Source: Trichoplax adhaerens (taxonomy: Eukaryota; Placozoa; Uniplacotomia; Trichoplacea; Trichoplacidae). Taken from it: 64,000 nucleotides of DNA. Where the stretch lies: the NCBI RefSeq assembly GCF_000150275.1, contig NW_002060948.1:2596180-2660179 (forward strand), read 5' to 3'. The notes under the pieces are model-generated. The model did not search any database. It was not told where the DNA came from and was given only the letters and a program-made list of their open reading frames with translations. Position numbers and translations under genes: made by a program. Shown in pieces: positions 38,542 to 51,599 of the stretch; positions within the stretch are counted from its first letter, which is position 1; every line of letters starts with the position of its first letter.

Positions 38542-39364
38542 TTACAATAATGTTTGTTTTTCTCTGTCGTTTAGTAATCCCGGTATTTTTCCGTTCGCCC
38601 AATCCGACTTTAATTTTTTAACTTTGGCAAGTATTTTTAACGCAGGACCGAGCTTTAAATTTAAGATAGAAATTAAATGTTCTTCGCGTAAAAGCAGTAA
38701 TGCTTCTCCATCAACTTGCTCATTAAGGAATAACTGTCCATATCTCTCACAACCATCAATAGTACATACAAAATACGCAACTTGCTGACTATTCCAAGAG
38801 TAAGGACTAGAACTAAGCCAAGTGGTATCTAACTGATCTGTATTGATGGATTCGTTTGATATCGAGCTGTGCATAACATTGACTGGAAATTTTCTGGCAC
38901 GAGTATCTTCATCATTTACCGCATCAAATATGGTCATATCGGATCTCTATAGATGCAGATTCATTAAAAAATACTATTCAATAAAGTAGGCTACTTCGAT
39001 ATCTACAGTAAATAAGGTAAAAATCTCAGTTTCAAATTACACCACATTGTAAAATAAAACGATTATTCTAGTGTATTACAATTGAAAACATGCACGCAAA
39101 CGATTATAAATTACACTGACGATATATTACCTTTGTACAAAGTTCGCGTGAAGTCTTCAATAATTTACCATTACTAGTATTACGGCGATATTTGTAAGAC
39201 ATTTGATTCACTGTCGAAGCTTTCGAGTGAATAGGATACTTCTTTGAAACATTCTTTACATTTTCTGTATTCGCTGTTAAATCATTACCTTCTGCAAAAA
39301 TTGTACAAGTAAACAGATGCATTGTTATTATTATCACTACCATGATATAATAGAAATCACACAA
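38542..39364 (-). CDS. SAM-domain protein, Polycomb-type SAM
   Basis: Exon 38542-38946 encodes a C-terminal sterile alpha motif: WNSQQVAYFV, then CERYGQLFLNEQVDGEALLL, then LNLKLGPALKILAKVKKLK. The DG-ALLLL and KLGPALKI features match the SAM of polyhomeotic/Scm/L3MBTL/SAMD11-like chromatin proteins, a polymerising interaction module. It joins in phase 0 to an upstream segment ending at 39131. That segment can open at an ATG at 39364 (giving about 212 residues with a hydrophobic start) or be an internal exon starting at 39291 after a good TTTTTGCAG acceptor, in which case the 5' part is missing. No FCS zinc finger or MBT repeats were seen. The SAM call is firm; the gene start is not. Confidence 0.75.
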
Positions 39365-39527
39365 ATGAATTTATGCTACATGTTTACTTCCATACTCTTC
39401 TTAGCTATATACTGCACATATTAAGTATTATTTAACTGTAGGATTTATTTGCAGGAATCATGTCCCAATGGTGATTGTTCGAGTGACAATTTTAACTACT
39501 GTATGATTACCTTATTATCCTTTACTA
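39365..39527. promoter_or_regulatory. Possible bidirectional promoter between two head-to-head genes
   Basis: If the SAM-domain gene starts at 39364 and the plus-strand candidate at 39528, only 163 bp separate them. This depends on two uncertain starts. Confidence 0.3.
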
Positions 39528-40006
39528 ATGAAATCTACGTTTGCACTACCAGAGGAGTTTAATAGTTCCCGACACTATGATGTGAACTTCAAGCATAATT
39601 CAATTTTATATCCATTGCAATGTAAATTATCTAGCCGTACTGGATCTTATAGGTAATACAATGTACATGTTGTCCGTACAAATTACTTATTTATAATTTT
39701 AAAGTGCCACAGACCAGGCTAAAATAAGGCTAAATTGCTTAAGATATCAGAACTAGTAACTGCAAAAATCATTGCTGTAATATTAACTGTAGTAGGTTAA
39801 CATCATCATGTTAGTGCAGTATACAGTATATAACATATACAGTATTCCATGCGCACTGTAAGCGGTAAAAGTGACAGATAAGGGAGTACGTAGCACTATA
39901 AGATGGAAAGTTATAAAGTTTGAGATATGTATTGTGGCCAAATGTTACTTCATACGCACCCGTTGAATATGTCGTCGTTGAAGGCTTCTACAAAAAGACA
40001 GAATAG
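39528..40006 (+). CDS. Small unrecognised two-exon protein candidate
   Basis: Exon 1 (39528-39652) starts MKSTFALPEEFNSSRHYDVN and ends at a GT donor. It joins in phase to 39919-40006, reading LRYVLWPNVTSYAPVEYVVV to a TAG stop; 70 residues in all. There is no signal peptide or membrane span, and I do not recognise the family. The donor is good (AG|GTAATA), but the acceptor (TTATAAAG) lacks a pyrimidine tract, so exon 2 is uncertain. The size and Tyr/Arg/Pro-rich make-up recall small axonemal proteins, but that is only an impression. Confidence 0.4.
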
Positions 40007-43000
40007 AACAACACCGAATAAATAACATAAAATATGCTACGTTATAGAATACATGTACATCAATAGGGCTTACAATTAACAGTCACCGTTATATCAACTA
40101 TTTGATACTTGAATAAATACATTTTTAAAAATGTCCAAAATAAAAGGTATTCTGCATACGTACTTCTATAGATATGTGCCATGGTATGACAGATAAGCTG
40201 AGTGATAAGGTGAGCATGATGACGTATGCAGTAACGGCTTTTACTGACAATTAAAGTAAACTCATAACTGTAGTTTGCGAAGAATAAATCAGTATCGCAA
40301 GGTTAGGCGTATCAAGGCCAAATTAGCTAGAATATATCTATGCACTATTAGATTATGGAATGACAAGGTCACTGCTGTCGTATCAGGTTATACATTCCAT
40401 CACTAATTAAAAATAATACGCATGCAATGTAGTAAGTAAGTGTTGCTTTCCTTTCAATTATTAATACTATATGTGCAATCGAATGATAAGCATGTGTCTT
40501 CTCGAGTCTTCCTTCGAGCCCTCATCCCGTTTTTACTGTCCGATTCTGACCTAAGGTTATGCTACTCGTATATAAATCAATTTTACGTTAGTGACATCAT
40601 AAATGCTCAGCATCAGCTATGAGATTTTTTTCATGAATTATTGTACACTGATAGCACATCAGAATTTGTTCATGGTTGTTATAGCATTATGAGTCAAGAC
40701 TAAAAGGTGATGTAATTTCAGTTTTCAAAGAGGAAGACTCGTAAATTTGTAAGCTCCTGAGTGTATTTCAAATATTGTATTGCGTATTTCTTTACCATCG
40801 ATCGCACCAACTGTACATACAGTACACGCATAGCTACAAAGTAAGCAATACGTGGTCAACATTTTTCAGTAAGCAGAAATATTATTACTGATTAAAATTG
40901 AGAATCGTTCAGGTAGCTTTTTAGAAATTCAAAATTCCTTGATCATTATGTACCGAATATACCCGTACAGTACTCGCATACTATGGATGTACGTATTGTC
41001 GTCATAATACACGAATTGAGCATCAGTATCCTGCTATGTAAGGTTAAGCTGAAATAAAGTATAATTATAATGAAGCAATCCAGTACGAGGGTCGATTATC
41101 TCTTATACATAGAGCCATCAGTTCCTAGCTTGTGTTGTTGCAAAATAACTTATTCGGTCAAGTAGAAAACAACCAGTATACGTCCTTATAATACTGTTTG
41201 ATCATCATAATATTAGTAGTGTACACTGATGTACTCGAAAAGTAAGTTATGAGATGAAGATTGTTTCGCCTAAGCTGCATAGAAATATTGAATCTTATAA
41301 TTCATTCCTGACTGTAGTAATCGACTGACGTAGACAGCTGGATATATTTTGGTCAATCGATAGAAATTTGGAGTTCATGATCAAAATACAATGGCTGCCT
41401 ACGACAGTCGAGCGTAAAAAGATTTCAACGAAATTACAATCCTTCATCAAGTTAAGAGTACACCGAGTCAAGATTTCCCTTAACTGCATGCTAGATCACA
41501 AATCAATCGAATTCAACTTACAATAAAAGGCTGATCGCTTTCCTCAATAATAAAACCGTCAATAAGATGAGTGATGATTGAAGGAGTTTTACGAGTATCA
41601 TCAGTCTGGTCTAGACTCATTTCGTAGCATAGTGGCCGTAATAGATTGCAATAATTTCTTCCAATAGCAGAGTACAATTCGACGCAGCAAGCACCACTTC
41701 AAGTCGACACTAAAATTGCCAAGGAATGGCAACAATATCAATGAGTTGGGCGAGATGAAATTGAAGTACTAGTCCAATAAAGTAAGTAGACAGTGATAAT
41801 GGAGAAAAAAGAGTCCAATAATTTAATCCTAAAGCCGTTTTCTAAATCTCTTGAATGGATTCTACTTTTATTGTGATTTAGAATATTAAGTCCAGATCAT
41901 CCAATCCTGCTGCCTAGACTGCAGATTACAGCTATGTGATCGCATTGGATAGCTTAAAATAGTACCATGACGGTAAATTCTGTACAGTACCGTACAATAC
42001 AGCATGCTATACGCGAGTTTAGAATAGACTTCCGTCACTAATGCACTTTACTACGGTATAGTACTGTAGAGTGTAGAGTGTAGAGTGTACAGTGTACAGT
42101 ACTGTAATGGCTACGAATTTGAGGTTCTTCATGATCTGGTCCGGTCTGGTCCGGTCTGGTCTACGAGCGTGACCGGATATTTTTGGCAAAACAATCTTCT
42201 ACACAGTGTATCTTACGAATCCAAGTACAGTACTGTACAGTACTGTATGGACTGTAGTGTACTGTAGGTAAGACAAATGTCGTAAGTTGAGACCTTGTTG
42301 GCATTACATCATATGAATGGTATGCGACATCTGTTTTGCACATTGCTAGTACTATGACTATATGTGCATCATAGACTACCCTTTCAAGTCGGAGTAGGCC
42401 TAGTATTGTCCTTGATAGTTAGGAGTCTAGGACCCATTCTACGCGACGTCCTTGATTGTATCATGGACTTATCCAAAAAAATTCTGTAAGTTGTCTCTTT
42501 CTTTAATTTTTGGAAAGCCTCCGAGTATGTGCCGTAGACTTGTTACAACAACAACGGAAGGGATCGAGATAGATATCACCAGATAGCTAAGCAAGGACTA
42601 CCTTTAATTAATAGCTAAAGGCAGTCCCTTATATAGTACTATATGCTCTATCGAACCTATCCTATCTACAATACACCAACAGTGATTTGCTTGGCTTTAT
42701 TGATCTTGTGTCAGTCATTCTTTCTAGTAACGAAAGGCTTGATGACGAAGTTGTAAATAAATGTACGTATGTAAGCAGTAATCCGATATCCTACATTTTA
42801 TTCAGTGTGATTCCGATGTAGCAACCTTTTTAGAATATACAGGTCATATTGATTTCATTGAACTAGATAAATGCTCAGCTATCGAACTGTAGCATAAATC
42901 ATTCTATTCCATGTTGAAATTAAATCGTTTTAACAGTAAAATAGATAATTTTTACTAATCAAATCAGATTAATTCTATAGAATCGGTATACGAAACAAAG

Positions 43001-44900
43001 TTTTCGGACTCGACTCCTGAGACTGAGAGCGAATCGAAAGGCTGCTGCATCCTCTAGTCACAGACTGTCACAAACCAAGTAAATATGCACCAGTATTCAT
43101 TCACGATAGAATACAGGCCATTCTAGGCAACACATACCGAATCTCTGTAGCGCACTAGCACCAAATCAGGGACTACTCAACGATTTTTCCCCTTGAAGAA
43201 TTCTTAACCATGGACTTTGAAGACTAATACGTCTTAGAAGTCCCTGATGGCCTGGCCTGGCCAAACATGACTGAGTCTACTAACGTCACTAGTAGCTGAG
43301 CTGTCATCGAAAGCCAAATTCGTTGTTGCATCGTTGGTCGTTCTTGGTTGATGAATGACGCCACTAGCAATCATACCACTGTAACATTGACACTGGGTTC
43401 AGTACCATTTTGTATACAACATCTTTCATTGAATGAATCGACACATTGTGCTACAGGATGACACTACTGACAAACGTACTGTACCACTGCTACATTCGTC
43501 TCCAGTATCTTTGTGATAAAGTGATCTTCAAAACAATAAATCAAGAACTACAGTTTCTTGCAAATTTCACTTTATTACAGAAGTTAGGTTCGTCTAACTA
43601 CCAAGGACTATCCGACTATCTGACAATCTACTTATTACAGCAAAATTCACGATTTATATGCGATTAGTTACAGAATGCTTTTACTGTAACAAATCTTATC
43701 TTGCCCATTAAGTCGCAAGATCAATTGATTGAATCGACACACTGGACAGTTCACTGTAGATTCACGCCTCAACGTTGAACACAATTGCCGGCAGACTATT
43801 CGAAATTCAATGCAGGAATATAATTGACTGTGAAATCAATTTTTTTCTTTGAATTGCTGCTCCTATTGAATTTACAATAATTTACCAGAAAGAGAATACT
43901 GCAAGAATAGATTTCAATATTGGAAATGCACGCTATCACAATAATCAAGAAATCATATTTAACCTTCCTTTCTCAGCGCTGGTTATATAACATGCAAGCG
44001 ACCACATGTAGAACCAATTCAGTAGTGGAAACATTGAAACTGGAGAAGAAAGTCCATTTCAATGTCAATGAAGTTTAACGTACCATAAAATGTGTTAGTA
44101 ACTAGTATTACTATTTATACCTTTATTTTACTAGTTCGACTTTGCAGTTAAATTAATTATCGTCAATACGTCAAGTAGAATTAGTTATCAATTCATTTTT
44201 TATGATCTCCTTCTCTCAACTTTGAATTTCACCTTCAGAAATAATTAGATGATAGTAGCAGAATTTCAAGTAAAGTTGCTGGGATTAAGTCGGTTGCTTC
44301 ATTGCACAGTAATATTCGAATGCCGGTTCTACAGTATCACAATAGTCAAATAGGAAACGAATAAAGATGCAACATGATGACCACTAGAGAGTAAAGACCC
44401 TGTACTAAAAAGATTCCAAGGCTTTTAATGAAACGAACGCGACAGACACAAATTTCTGCAGTGCTAATCGTAGTTAATCCATATATAAATTAAATTTTAT
44501 AATATATGCAAGAAACTTTTGTCTGCATGTCTGTCTTGTCTGTTTCTACTATACTGTACTATAGTACAGTACTCTACTGCACACTATACTGTATATATAG
44601 ATGACAATATACACTGAAGTGCACTCTTGCACTAGAAACTTATTTCATTACAATTACAATTAATTAACCGAACACATCGTGTTCTGACGACAAACCCTTA
44701 ATTTTTCCTTTTACTCTTCTCACTTCTTGCTTGGCTATTGTAAATAGAACCAATCTTTTACACGGAGGCAGCAGTAGCAGTGATTGCACATTACAACTTT
44801 GAGGGAGATAGAAGGAAATTGCCCGCTTGGTCTAATTGTCGTCTACCATCATTGGTTAAAAATAATAATAATAACTCTGTAAAACTATACCCTGTCAAGA
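40007..44900. other. Intergenic, no gene recognised
   Basis: Almost 5 kb without a convincing exon. Open frames here are short and lack motifs. It contains a GTAC-palindrome cluster (41975-42270), a short TCTGGTCCGG triplication near 42133-42162 and another palindromic run at 44540-44600. Confidence 0.45.
41975..42270. repeat. GTACAGTACTGTA palindromes and a 10-bp triplication
   Basis: GTAGAGTGTAGAGTGTAC and TACAGTACTGTACAGTACTG runs flank three copies of TCTGGTCCGG (about 42133-42162, last copy altered). Confidence 0.7.
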
Positions 44901-47900
44901 ATGCAAAAAGACCAAACTAGTAACGCTCCTGGTAGTAATCATATCCAACCCTTCACACCACGTATTAACTGCATATGTTGTATTGGTGCTGGTTACGTTG
45001 GTGGACCAACCTGTGCTGTCATTGCTCTCAAATGCCCTGAAATTCAGGTCTTGATTGTCGATAAAAACCAAGACCGAATTAACGCTTGGAATGGCGAAAC
45101 TTTACCAATCTACGAGGTACTGTAAGTTATTAATTAAATTGAACAATGTATTCTACATTGCAATCAATGACCTCCAATTTTTCTTAACCTTTATACGCGT
45201 TATTATAATTGGGTAGATTGATACCAGAAATTATGTGATAACCAAAAGCATGCTCATTCACATGTATAATTTATACGCTTCAAATCCAACTAAATTTATT
45301 CCCCTCTATGAAATATCGCCTCTATATGCAATATCCGATACGTTTACCAGATACCAGAATCAACAAAAATTCTACAATGTACTGTACATTCATTAAAATT
45401 ATATAACCCGTCTCAGAGTCTACTAAACTAGAGGTCTGCTACAAGATATTGCATTGAAAGCTAAGAAATTACTATAAATCTTCAATAAATTACTACAGTG
45501 CTCGACATCTTGTTTAGGTATACAGTATTCGGTAAAGTTTATGTTACATGCATAGTAGTACAATACATTAAACGTGCATAACCTCGTAAAATAAGTTAGT
45601 ACTTTCCAATAGATTAATGCACCGTATTCTTATTGAAAGTATACTGTATACTGTAGTTCAGCAAAATGTGTATAAACTTGAAAACTTCTCCCACTTTTCA
45701 CAAATTAAACGCCGCTTTGTTGATAGAGTGTGGTACATGCTATTGGATTTGAATCATTGACATAAATACGCATTCAAAATGTTCAGTACCTTATATTTCA
45801 ATGTTTACATAACGCTGTGATTCAAATTGAAATGCTGCACTGTATAGTAAATCACCAAGAAGATTCTACAATACTGTATACTATACAGTGTAGTATAGTG
45901 CATACTTTTAAAAAATCGTTATCAGTATTCTCTTTCATAAATGTAGCGAATCGAGAATACTACATAATACCGTATAGAGACTGACAAAACATATTTATAC
46001 TTTGATCACTTATGGGCCTTATAAATTAAACTCTTCATCTTGACTTTGATAGATATCAATCGTAGATATTATTTTTGGTTCCTATTCGTTTGTATATTAC
46101 TGCGGTTCAATTAATGATACACATACAAATAGACTTTAAAGCTCATTATCCTGCTTTATTAATAAATGATAAGATAAAAAAATAGATATTGTGGTTAATA
46201 AATAAAATTCCTTTCTTAACACTACTTAAGATGTTGAATTAGATCGTTTTAATTGCAAATAACATCTTAGCGTATATACGTATGAAATTACTGCATGATT
46301 TTAAATTTCTACCAGTATTGAATAATAACACGAATTGCTAAAAATTTCAGACAACAAGTATTGTTAACTTAATAAATTAAACGAGTAGAAATGGGCTTAA
46401 GCGCTAAACATAGTTCTTTAACTGTATATTAAGCTCTTCCTGATATTTCTTACATGTTGTAGCCTGGCTTAGATGAAATAGTAAAACATTGCCGCGGCAG
46501 AAATTTGTTTTTTTCAACTGATATCGACGCAGGTATTCGGGATGCCCAGCTGATATTTATTTCGGTAAGAAGCAATTGCAGTTGTGCCAACTGTTAGATA
46601 TTGTTATTACTACTACTATATTACTGTTCTCAAAAGATGATGAGCTGAAGCATCATTTACCTACTCAATTTGTCATTTATCGTGCATACAGGAATATACG
46701 CAACATACGCTTATAAGCGATTTCAGTTTCTAGTGGCAATTAATCTGGTTTTATCATGGTGTTTATATCTTATTTTCATCATTCTGACTGCCAATACTAT
46801 CAATGGGAAGACTGCTCAATGACATATAAATTAATTTCATAATAGTGCATCGTTCATACTCTCATCTACGCTTGTTAGTTATTACACATTGTTATTTTTT
46901 TACTTTGGATTCCTATGTACTTATAGGAAGACTACGTAATAATAAAATATCATATTGTATCTATCTCATGAAATCCTACTAGTTAAACCATGAAAAACGA
47001 AAATTTCGATGTTTTCTTCGCTAATAAATTTTATGCTTGCCTACATAAAATTTAATTTAATCTAGGTTAATACCCCAACAAAAACATATGGTATAGGAAA
47101 GGTAAACGAAGCACACCTATCTTAGCTGATAATTAATACATCCTTCGTATTTCTCTAGCGGCCATACGTTACGAATAGCTACTAATACCATAACATGGCA
47201 AGATTGATTTTACTGTATAAGTTGCCATAGCTTTCACATGCTAATCATGCTAATCATCTCCATCGATATTCGTATACTGTATGTAGTAGATAGTAGATAT
47301 GTATGATGATGTTGATTCCTATCCACTTCTAGGGTCGCGCAACAGATTTGCAATTTGTGGAAGCTGCTGCTAGACATATAGGGCAGATTGCAACTGGTAA
47401 GAAAATTATTGTAGAGAAAAGCACTGTGCCAGTAAAAGCTGCAGAAAGGTATACCATGTAAAATTATGACGTACACTATCAATTTTTCGCTATAAAATCT
47501 CTGATATTACTGCCATTTATTTAACTGATCATTATTTATGATATCACCTTAGTATCGCGAAAATCCTGTACTCTAATATCGATGACAATGTTTCCTTCGA
47601 GGTAAGAGAAATAGTCTGATTTCTGTAAAATAATGCTATACAAGAACTTCAATATACTGTAAAAACTTTAAAACTGTTGGAACATTGTTCACTAAATGAT
47701 TCAATAGTATCAATACTTACACGGCAATATTATATCATAGGTTTTATCGAATCCAGAATTTTTAGCTGAAGGCACTGCTATTAATGATCTACTGCAACCA
47801 GATCGTGTGTTAATAGGTAGATAAACTATTTTGCAAAGATTTTATGCTTGTATAAACAAACATTACTGTATTAAGTTGTAACTATTTGAGAATTGAATAT

Positions 47901-49613
47901 AATGTAGGCGGTAGCCAAACTGATCCTGGCATTGAAGCTATAAACCAACTAGCTTGGGTATACGAACATTGGGTTCCGCCATCCAAAGTACTTAGGACAA
48001 ATGTTTGGTCTTCAGAATTATCGAAACTGGTAAATTTCTCGTAAAAGTTTGACAAGTAGCTTATACCTTACAGCATATCAATAAAACTGCATCATAATTT
48101 TCCTATAGGCTTCTAATGCGTTTTTGGCCCAAAAAGTATCGAGTATAAATGCCGTAAGTGCAATTTGCGAAGCAACAGGCGCAGACATTTCAGATGTAGC
48201 ACATTCTATTGGATTGGATAAACGGATTGGTTCGAAGTATCTTCAAGCTAGTATTGGTTAGTGGCACGAACGTTAATGATAAATTAGATTTTTATAGTAC
48301 TTCATTTTATTCAATTTTTAGAATATTGATCATTAGCTCTATTTAATTTAGGATTCGGTGGTAGCTGTTTTCAAAAGGACGTATTGAGTCTAACTTATAT
48401 TTGTGAAGCATTAAACTTAACAGAAGTTGCTGATTATTGGCATCAAGTAAGTTTGGCTCGAAATCGAATCTATAAATATATTAGAAAGTATATTTTAATG
48501 TTAAATGCACATATACAGAATATATATTATCTCTAGTTTTGCTGTAATATTGCTATTTATACGCAATAATTATGTGCAACGCTGTTACTGATTAAAATAA
48601 TCATCTAGGATTAGCTGTTGTTAGCCCTTTATATATGGAAAAACTATGTTCCATTACCGTAAAGAATTTATTAGTATATACTCAATACTCGTAGGTTGTT
48701 GTCATGAATAACTATCAAAAGAAAAGATTTGCTCGGAAAATTATCCAATGTCTTTTTCATACTGTATCTAATAAAAGAATCGCAATATTTGGATTTACTT
48801 TTAAGAAAGATACTGCGGACACTAGGTATACAACTTTAGTAGCTAGAGCAAGGATGACAGTCATCATTGTAGCTATCGCAACCTTGAATTGCTTCTAAAA
48901 TAATTGTATGTTGTAGAGAGTCATCAAGCATTTATGTAGGAAAATATTTAATGGATGAAGAAGCACGCCTGGTTGTTTATGATCCAAAAGCTGATAAAGG
49001 CCAAATAATTAGGTTTGTCTTCTATGTAGCGTATAGTATATAATCTATAATTGATATTATTAAGTAAATAAACCTAATACATCATTTGGAATGATTTTTT
49101 AGCGATCTCCGGGAGGTTTCTTCTCAAGATCCGCAACGTGGTATGACTATAACAATTAAATTTCTTACCCATTGCTAGAAAATATCGTTTGAAGGGTAAC
49201 TTCTGATATGATAAACTCACCGAAACTATTTACGTACCAATTATTTTGTAGTAGATAGACTTGTTTCCGTTATAAACGACCCATACGATGCTGCTAAAGA
49301 CGCCCATGCCATCGTTATCTGCACTGAATGGGACGAATTCAAGGTATTGGATAAATATTTTTTGAATACCGAAATAAATGTAGTATGTTAAATAAAATTA
49401 AAATATAACTACCTAGCTTATAATATCATGATCCTTATCTATAATACCTAGGCATTAGATTACGAAAAGATTTATAATTCAATGTACAAGCCAGCGTATA
49501 TTTTCGATGGTAGAATTATCTTGGATCATGCAGCTTTACTTCGTATTGGCTTTCATGTAGAAGTAGTTGGAAAAGTTATGAAGAAACCAGTTAATGACCT
49601 TACACCATTTTAA
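44901..49613 (+). CDS. UGDH: UDP-glucose 6-dehydrogenase, complete, 14 exons
   Basis: A cytosolic enzyme oxidising UDP-glucose to UDP-glucuronate with two NAD+, supplying glycosaminoglycan synthesis and glucuronidation. Exons: 44901-45116, 46463-46564, 47066-47101, 47333-47448, 47553-47601, 47741-47816, 47908-48029, 48109-48256, 48352-48446, 48695-48825, 48917-49012, 49103-49140, 49252-49343, 49452-49613; 492 residues closing in frame (human 494). Rossmann motif [16 protein letters not shown] with GxGxxG at 29-34, [20 protein letters not shown], and the catalytic-Cys motif [12 protein letters not shown] (Cys about 294). The C-terminal domain shows [13 protein letters not shown] and ICTEWDEF with FDGR. 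The N-terminus is about 18 residues longer than human, and the C-terminal tail is shorter. Intron 1 is unusually long, 1346 nt. Confidence 0.97.
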
Positions 49614-51599
49614 TTTTTATATCGAGAGTAAAGTAAACTAATTATATTAACGGACGCGACACTCTCACTGTTAAACAGAGTATACAGATCATATCGAAAG
49701 CAAATTTATAAACTTAAATTTTTTAATTTTTCCCTACAAACTGACAGTCCTATCTATACTTATGAGGTATGAAAGAATCTTATTTTTAAATGCACGTTGT
49801 GTATAAATCAATAATAGAAAATATGATATTTCAGCAATACTCATAATATTCATAAATTGTATTTTCGAAACCATATTCATTGGAGGGTTACACGACGAAT
49901 GCTTAATAGCACTTTGTCTTCGATGTTAATTCCATGTACAGGATTTATTTTAACATAACAATATGCGCGTTTATATATGCGTATGAACATGTGTGTTAGG
50001 ACTTAGGATATGCTGTAATAAACCCTAACATTATTTATATTTTATGAGGGGAACTATAAAGCAGCTGGCTATTTAGTATAAGTTTAAAACCGTACTACAT
50101 CATTGTAGAATAACGATTAATGAAAGTGGAATACTCCCTTGTTACCTCTGCTACCTACAACGTAGATGCAGTTTTACGATTGATAATACGTGATTATTTC
50201 GATAAGACTACTAAAGCAGTATATTAATATTGAGCTTTACTAATACATCGATGAGCAATGCCATATACTCATGTACTGTATATATATACGTATAGTATGC
50301 TAGACGTTTCAAAACTGCACTTGTATTCATGGCGGCAGCAAAGGTTTTTGGTGCATCCGCTATTAAGTTTAAACTAGTACTTGTATCGCCGTCACTTTAA
50401 TTTTGTATAATTTAATATCGAATATTGTAATTAATGCGGACTGCATCACAATGACTCTTGGATTTAGTATATTAATGTAAGGAAACTCTGTAAGAACACT
50501 ATTACGTTATGACCAGGTGTGCATCCCTCTTAAATGACATCCGCATGAAATTTTACCGTATACAATCCCGGTGTCAGACCCGGTACTGTTTGAAAATAAA
50601 ATAATACGGAGCAGAATACATCATTCCATTGTTAAAATTAATCCTATCTTTCATTTTGCGTTCTATCAATTTCTGGATCAACAACATAAGCTATCGCTTT
50701 GTCTTAATACGGTAAGAATACTCTATCATGAAAAGGAAGGAAAATGAATCGTTCCATTGCTAAATCTTATTAGGGTATAGCAGAACGTTTGACTGATTCT
50801 GTAACCAATTATACTGCAATAAAATGGGGCCGATGTTGGAGAGTTTGCTATGTCGTATTATTCCCTAATGAGCTGCACTCATACTTTTAAAACCGCCTTG
50901 ATTTGACTACTGCGACAGACAAATGAATGCAAATATGAATTTACAGCTCGTTTAATTTAGATATATCATTATGGAGTACTAGTTCAAAAGAATGAGACCT
51001 ACAGTATGCCTGACACTTTACATAATTTGCTAATTCTTAGTAAATAGCCCTATAAAAGAAGCCTGAAGCAGGCAAGTGAACTGGCTGTAAAAAATTCATA
51101 GACTCGTGCGGATATTCATAAATAAAATTGTTTATACATGGCTGGTTTTCATTAAATCTGTTTTATATAGTGTCATGCAAACCAAAATTATTCTTAGGCA
51201 ATATATTGTAGTACAGTATTGCTCTCTAGGAGATGGATAATCGCATAGCTGGAAAGGTTGTGCATAGAATGCAACTGGGATCACTATAAAATTAAAGAGT
51301 ATTTTTTTACGCAGTTTTGCAGCTTAGCTGCGAATCTTTGGTGTTGCATATTTTGATCGGGTAAGAAGATTGAAGATTAAAATTCGATCAGTAGTTCAAG
51401 ACTAAAGAGCTATTCTCTTATATAATAAAATCAGATGCAAAGAAAACGTCCGCGGATAGCAATAAGTTTCTGTGACACCTTACTGGGAGTCCAATATTAC
51501 GGAAGATAAGAACTAACAATTATAGAAAGATCTCGCTTTATATATATTTACTGTTATGCAACTAATAGTAAACATCTTCTATCACTTTACAACTGACAG

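Noticed and set aside
39430..39560. Cys-containing open frame after a TTTGCAG, resembling a small secreted peptide
   Set aside because: An in-frame TAA separates it from the hydrophobic upstream segment, and the overlapping ATG frame at 39528 has better exon structure.
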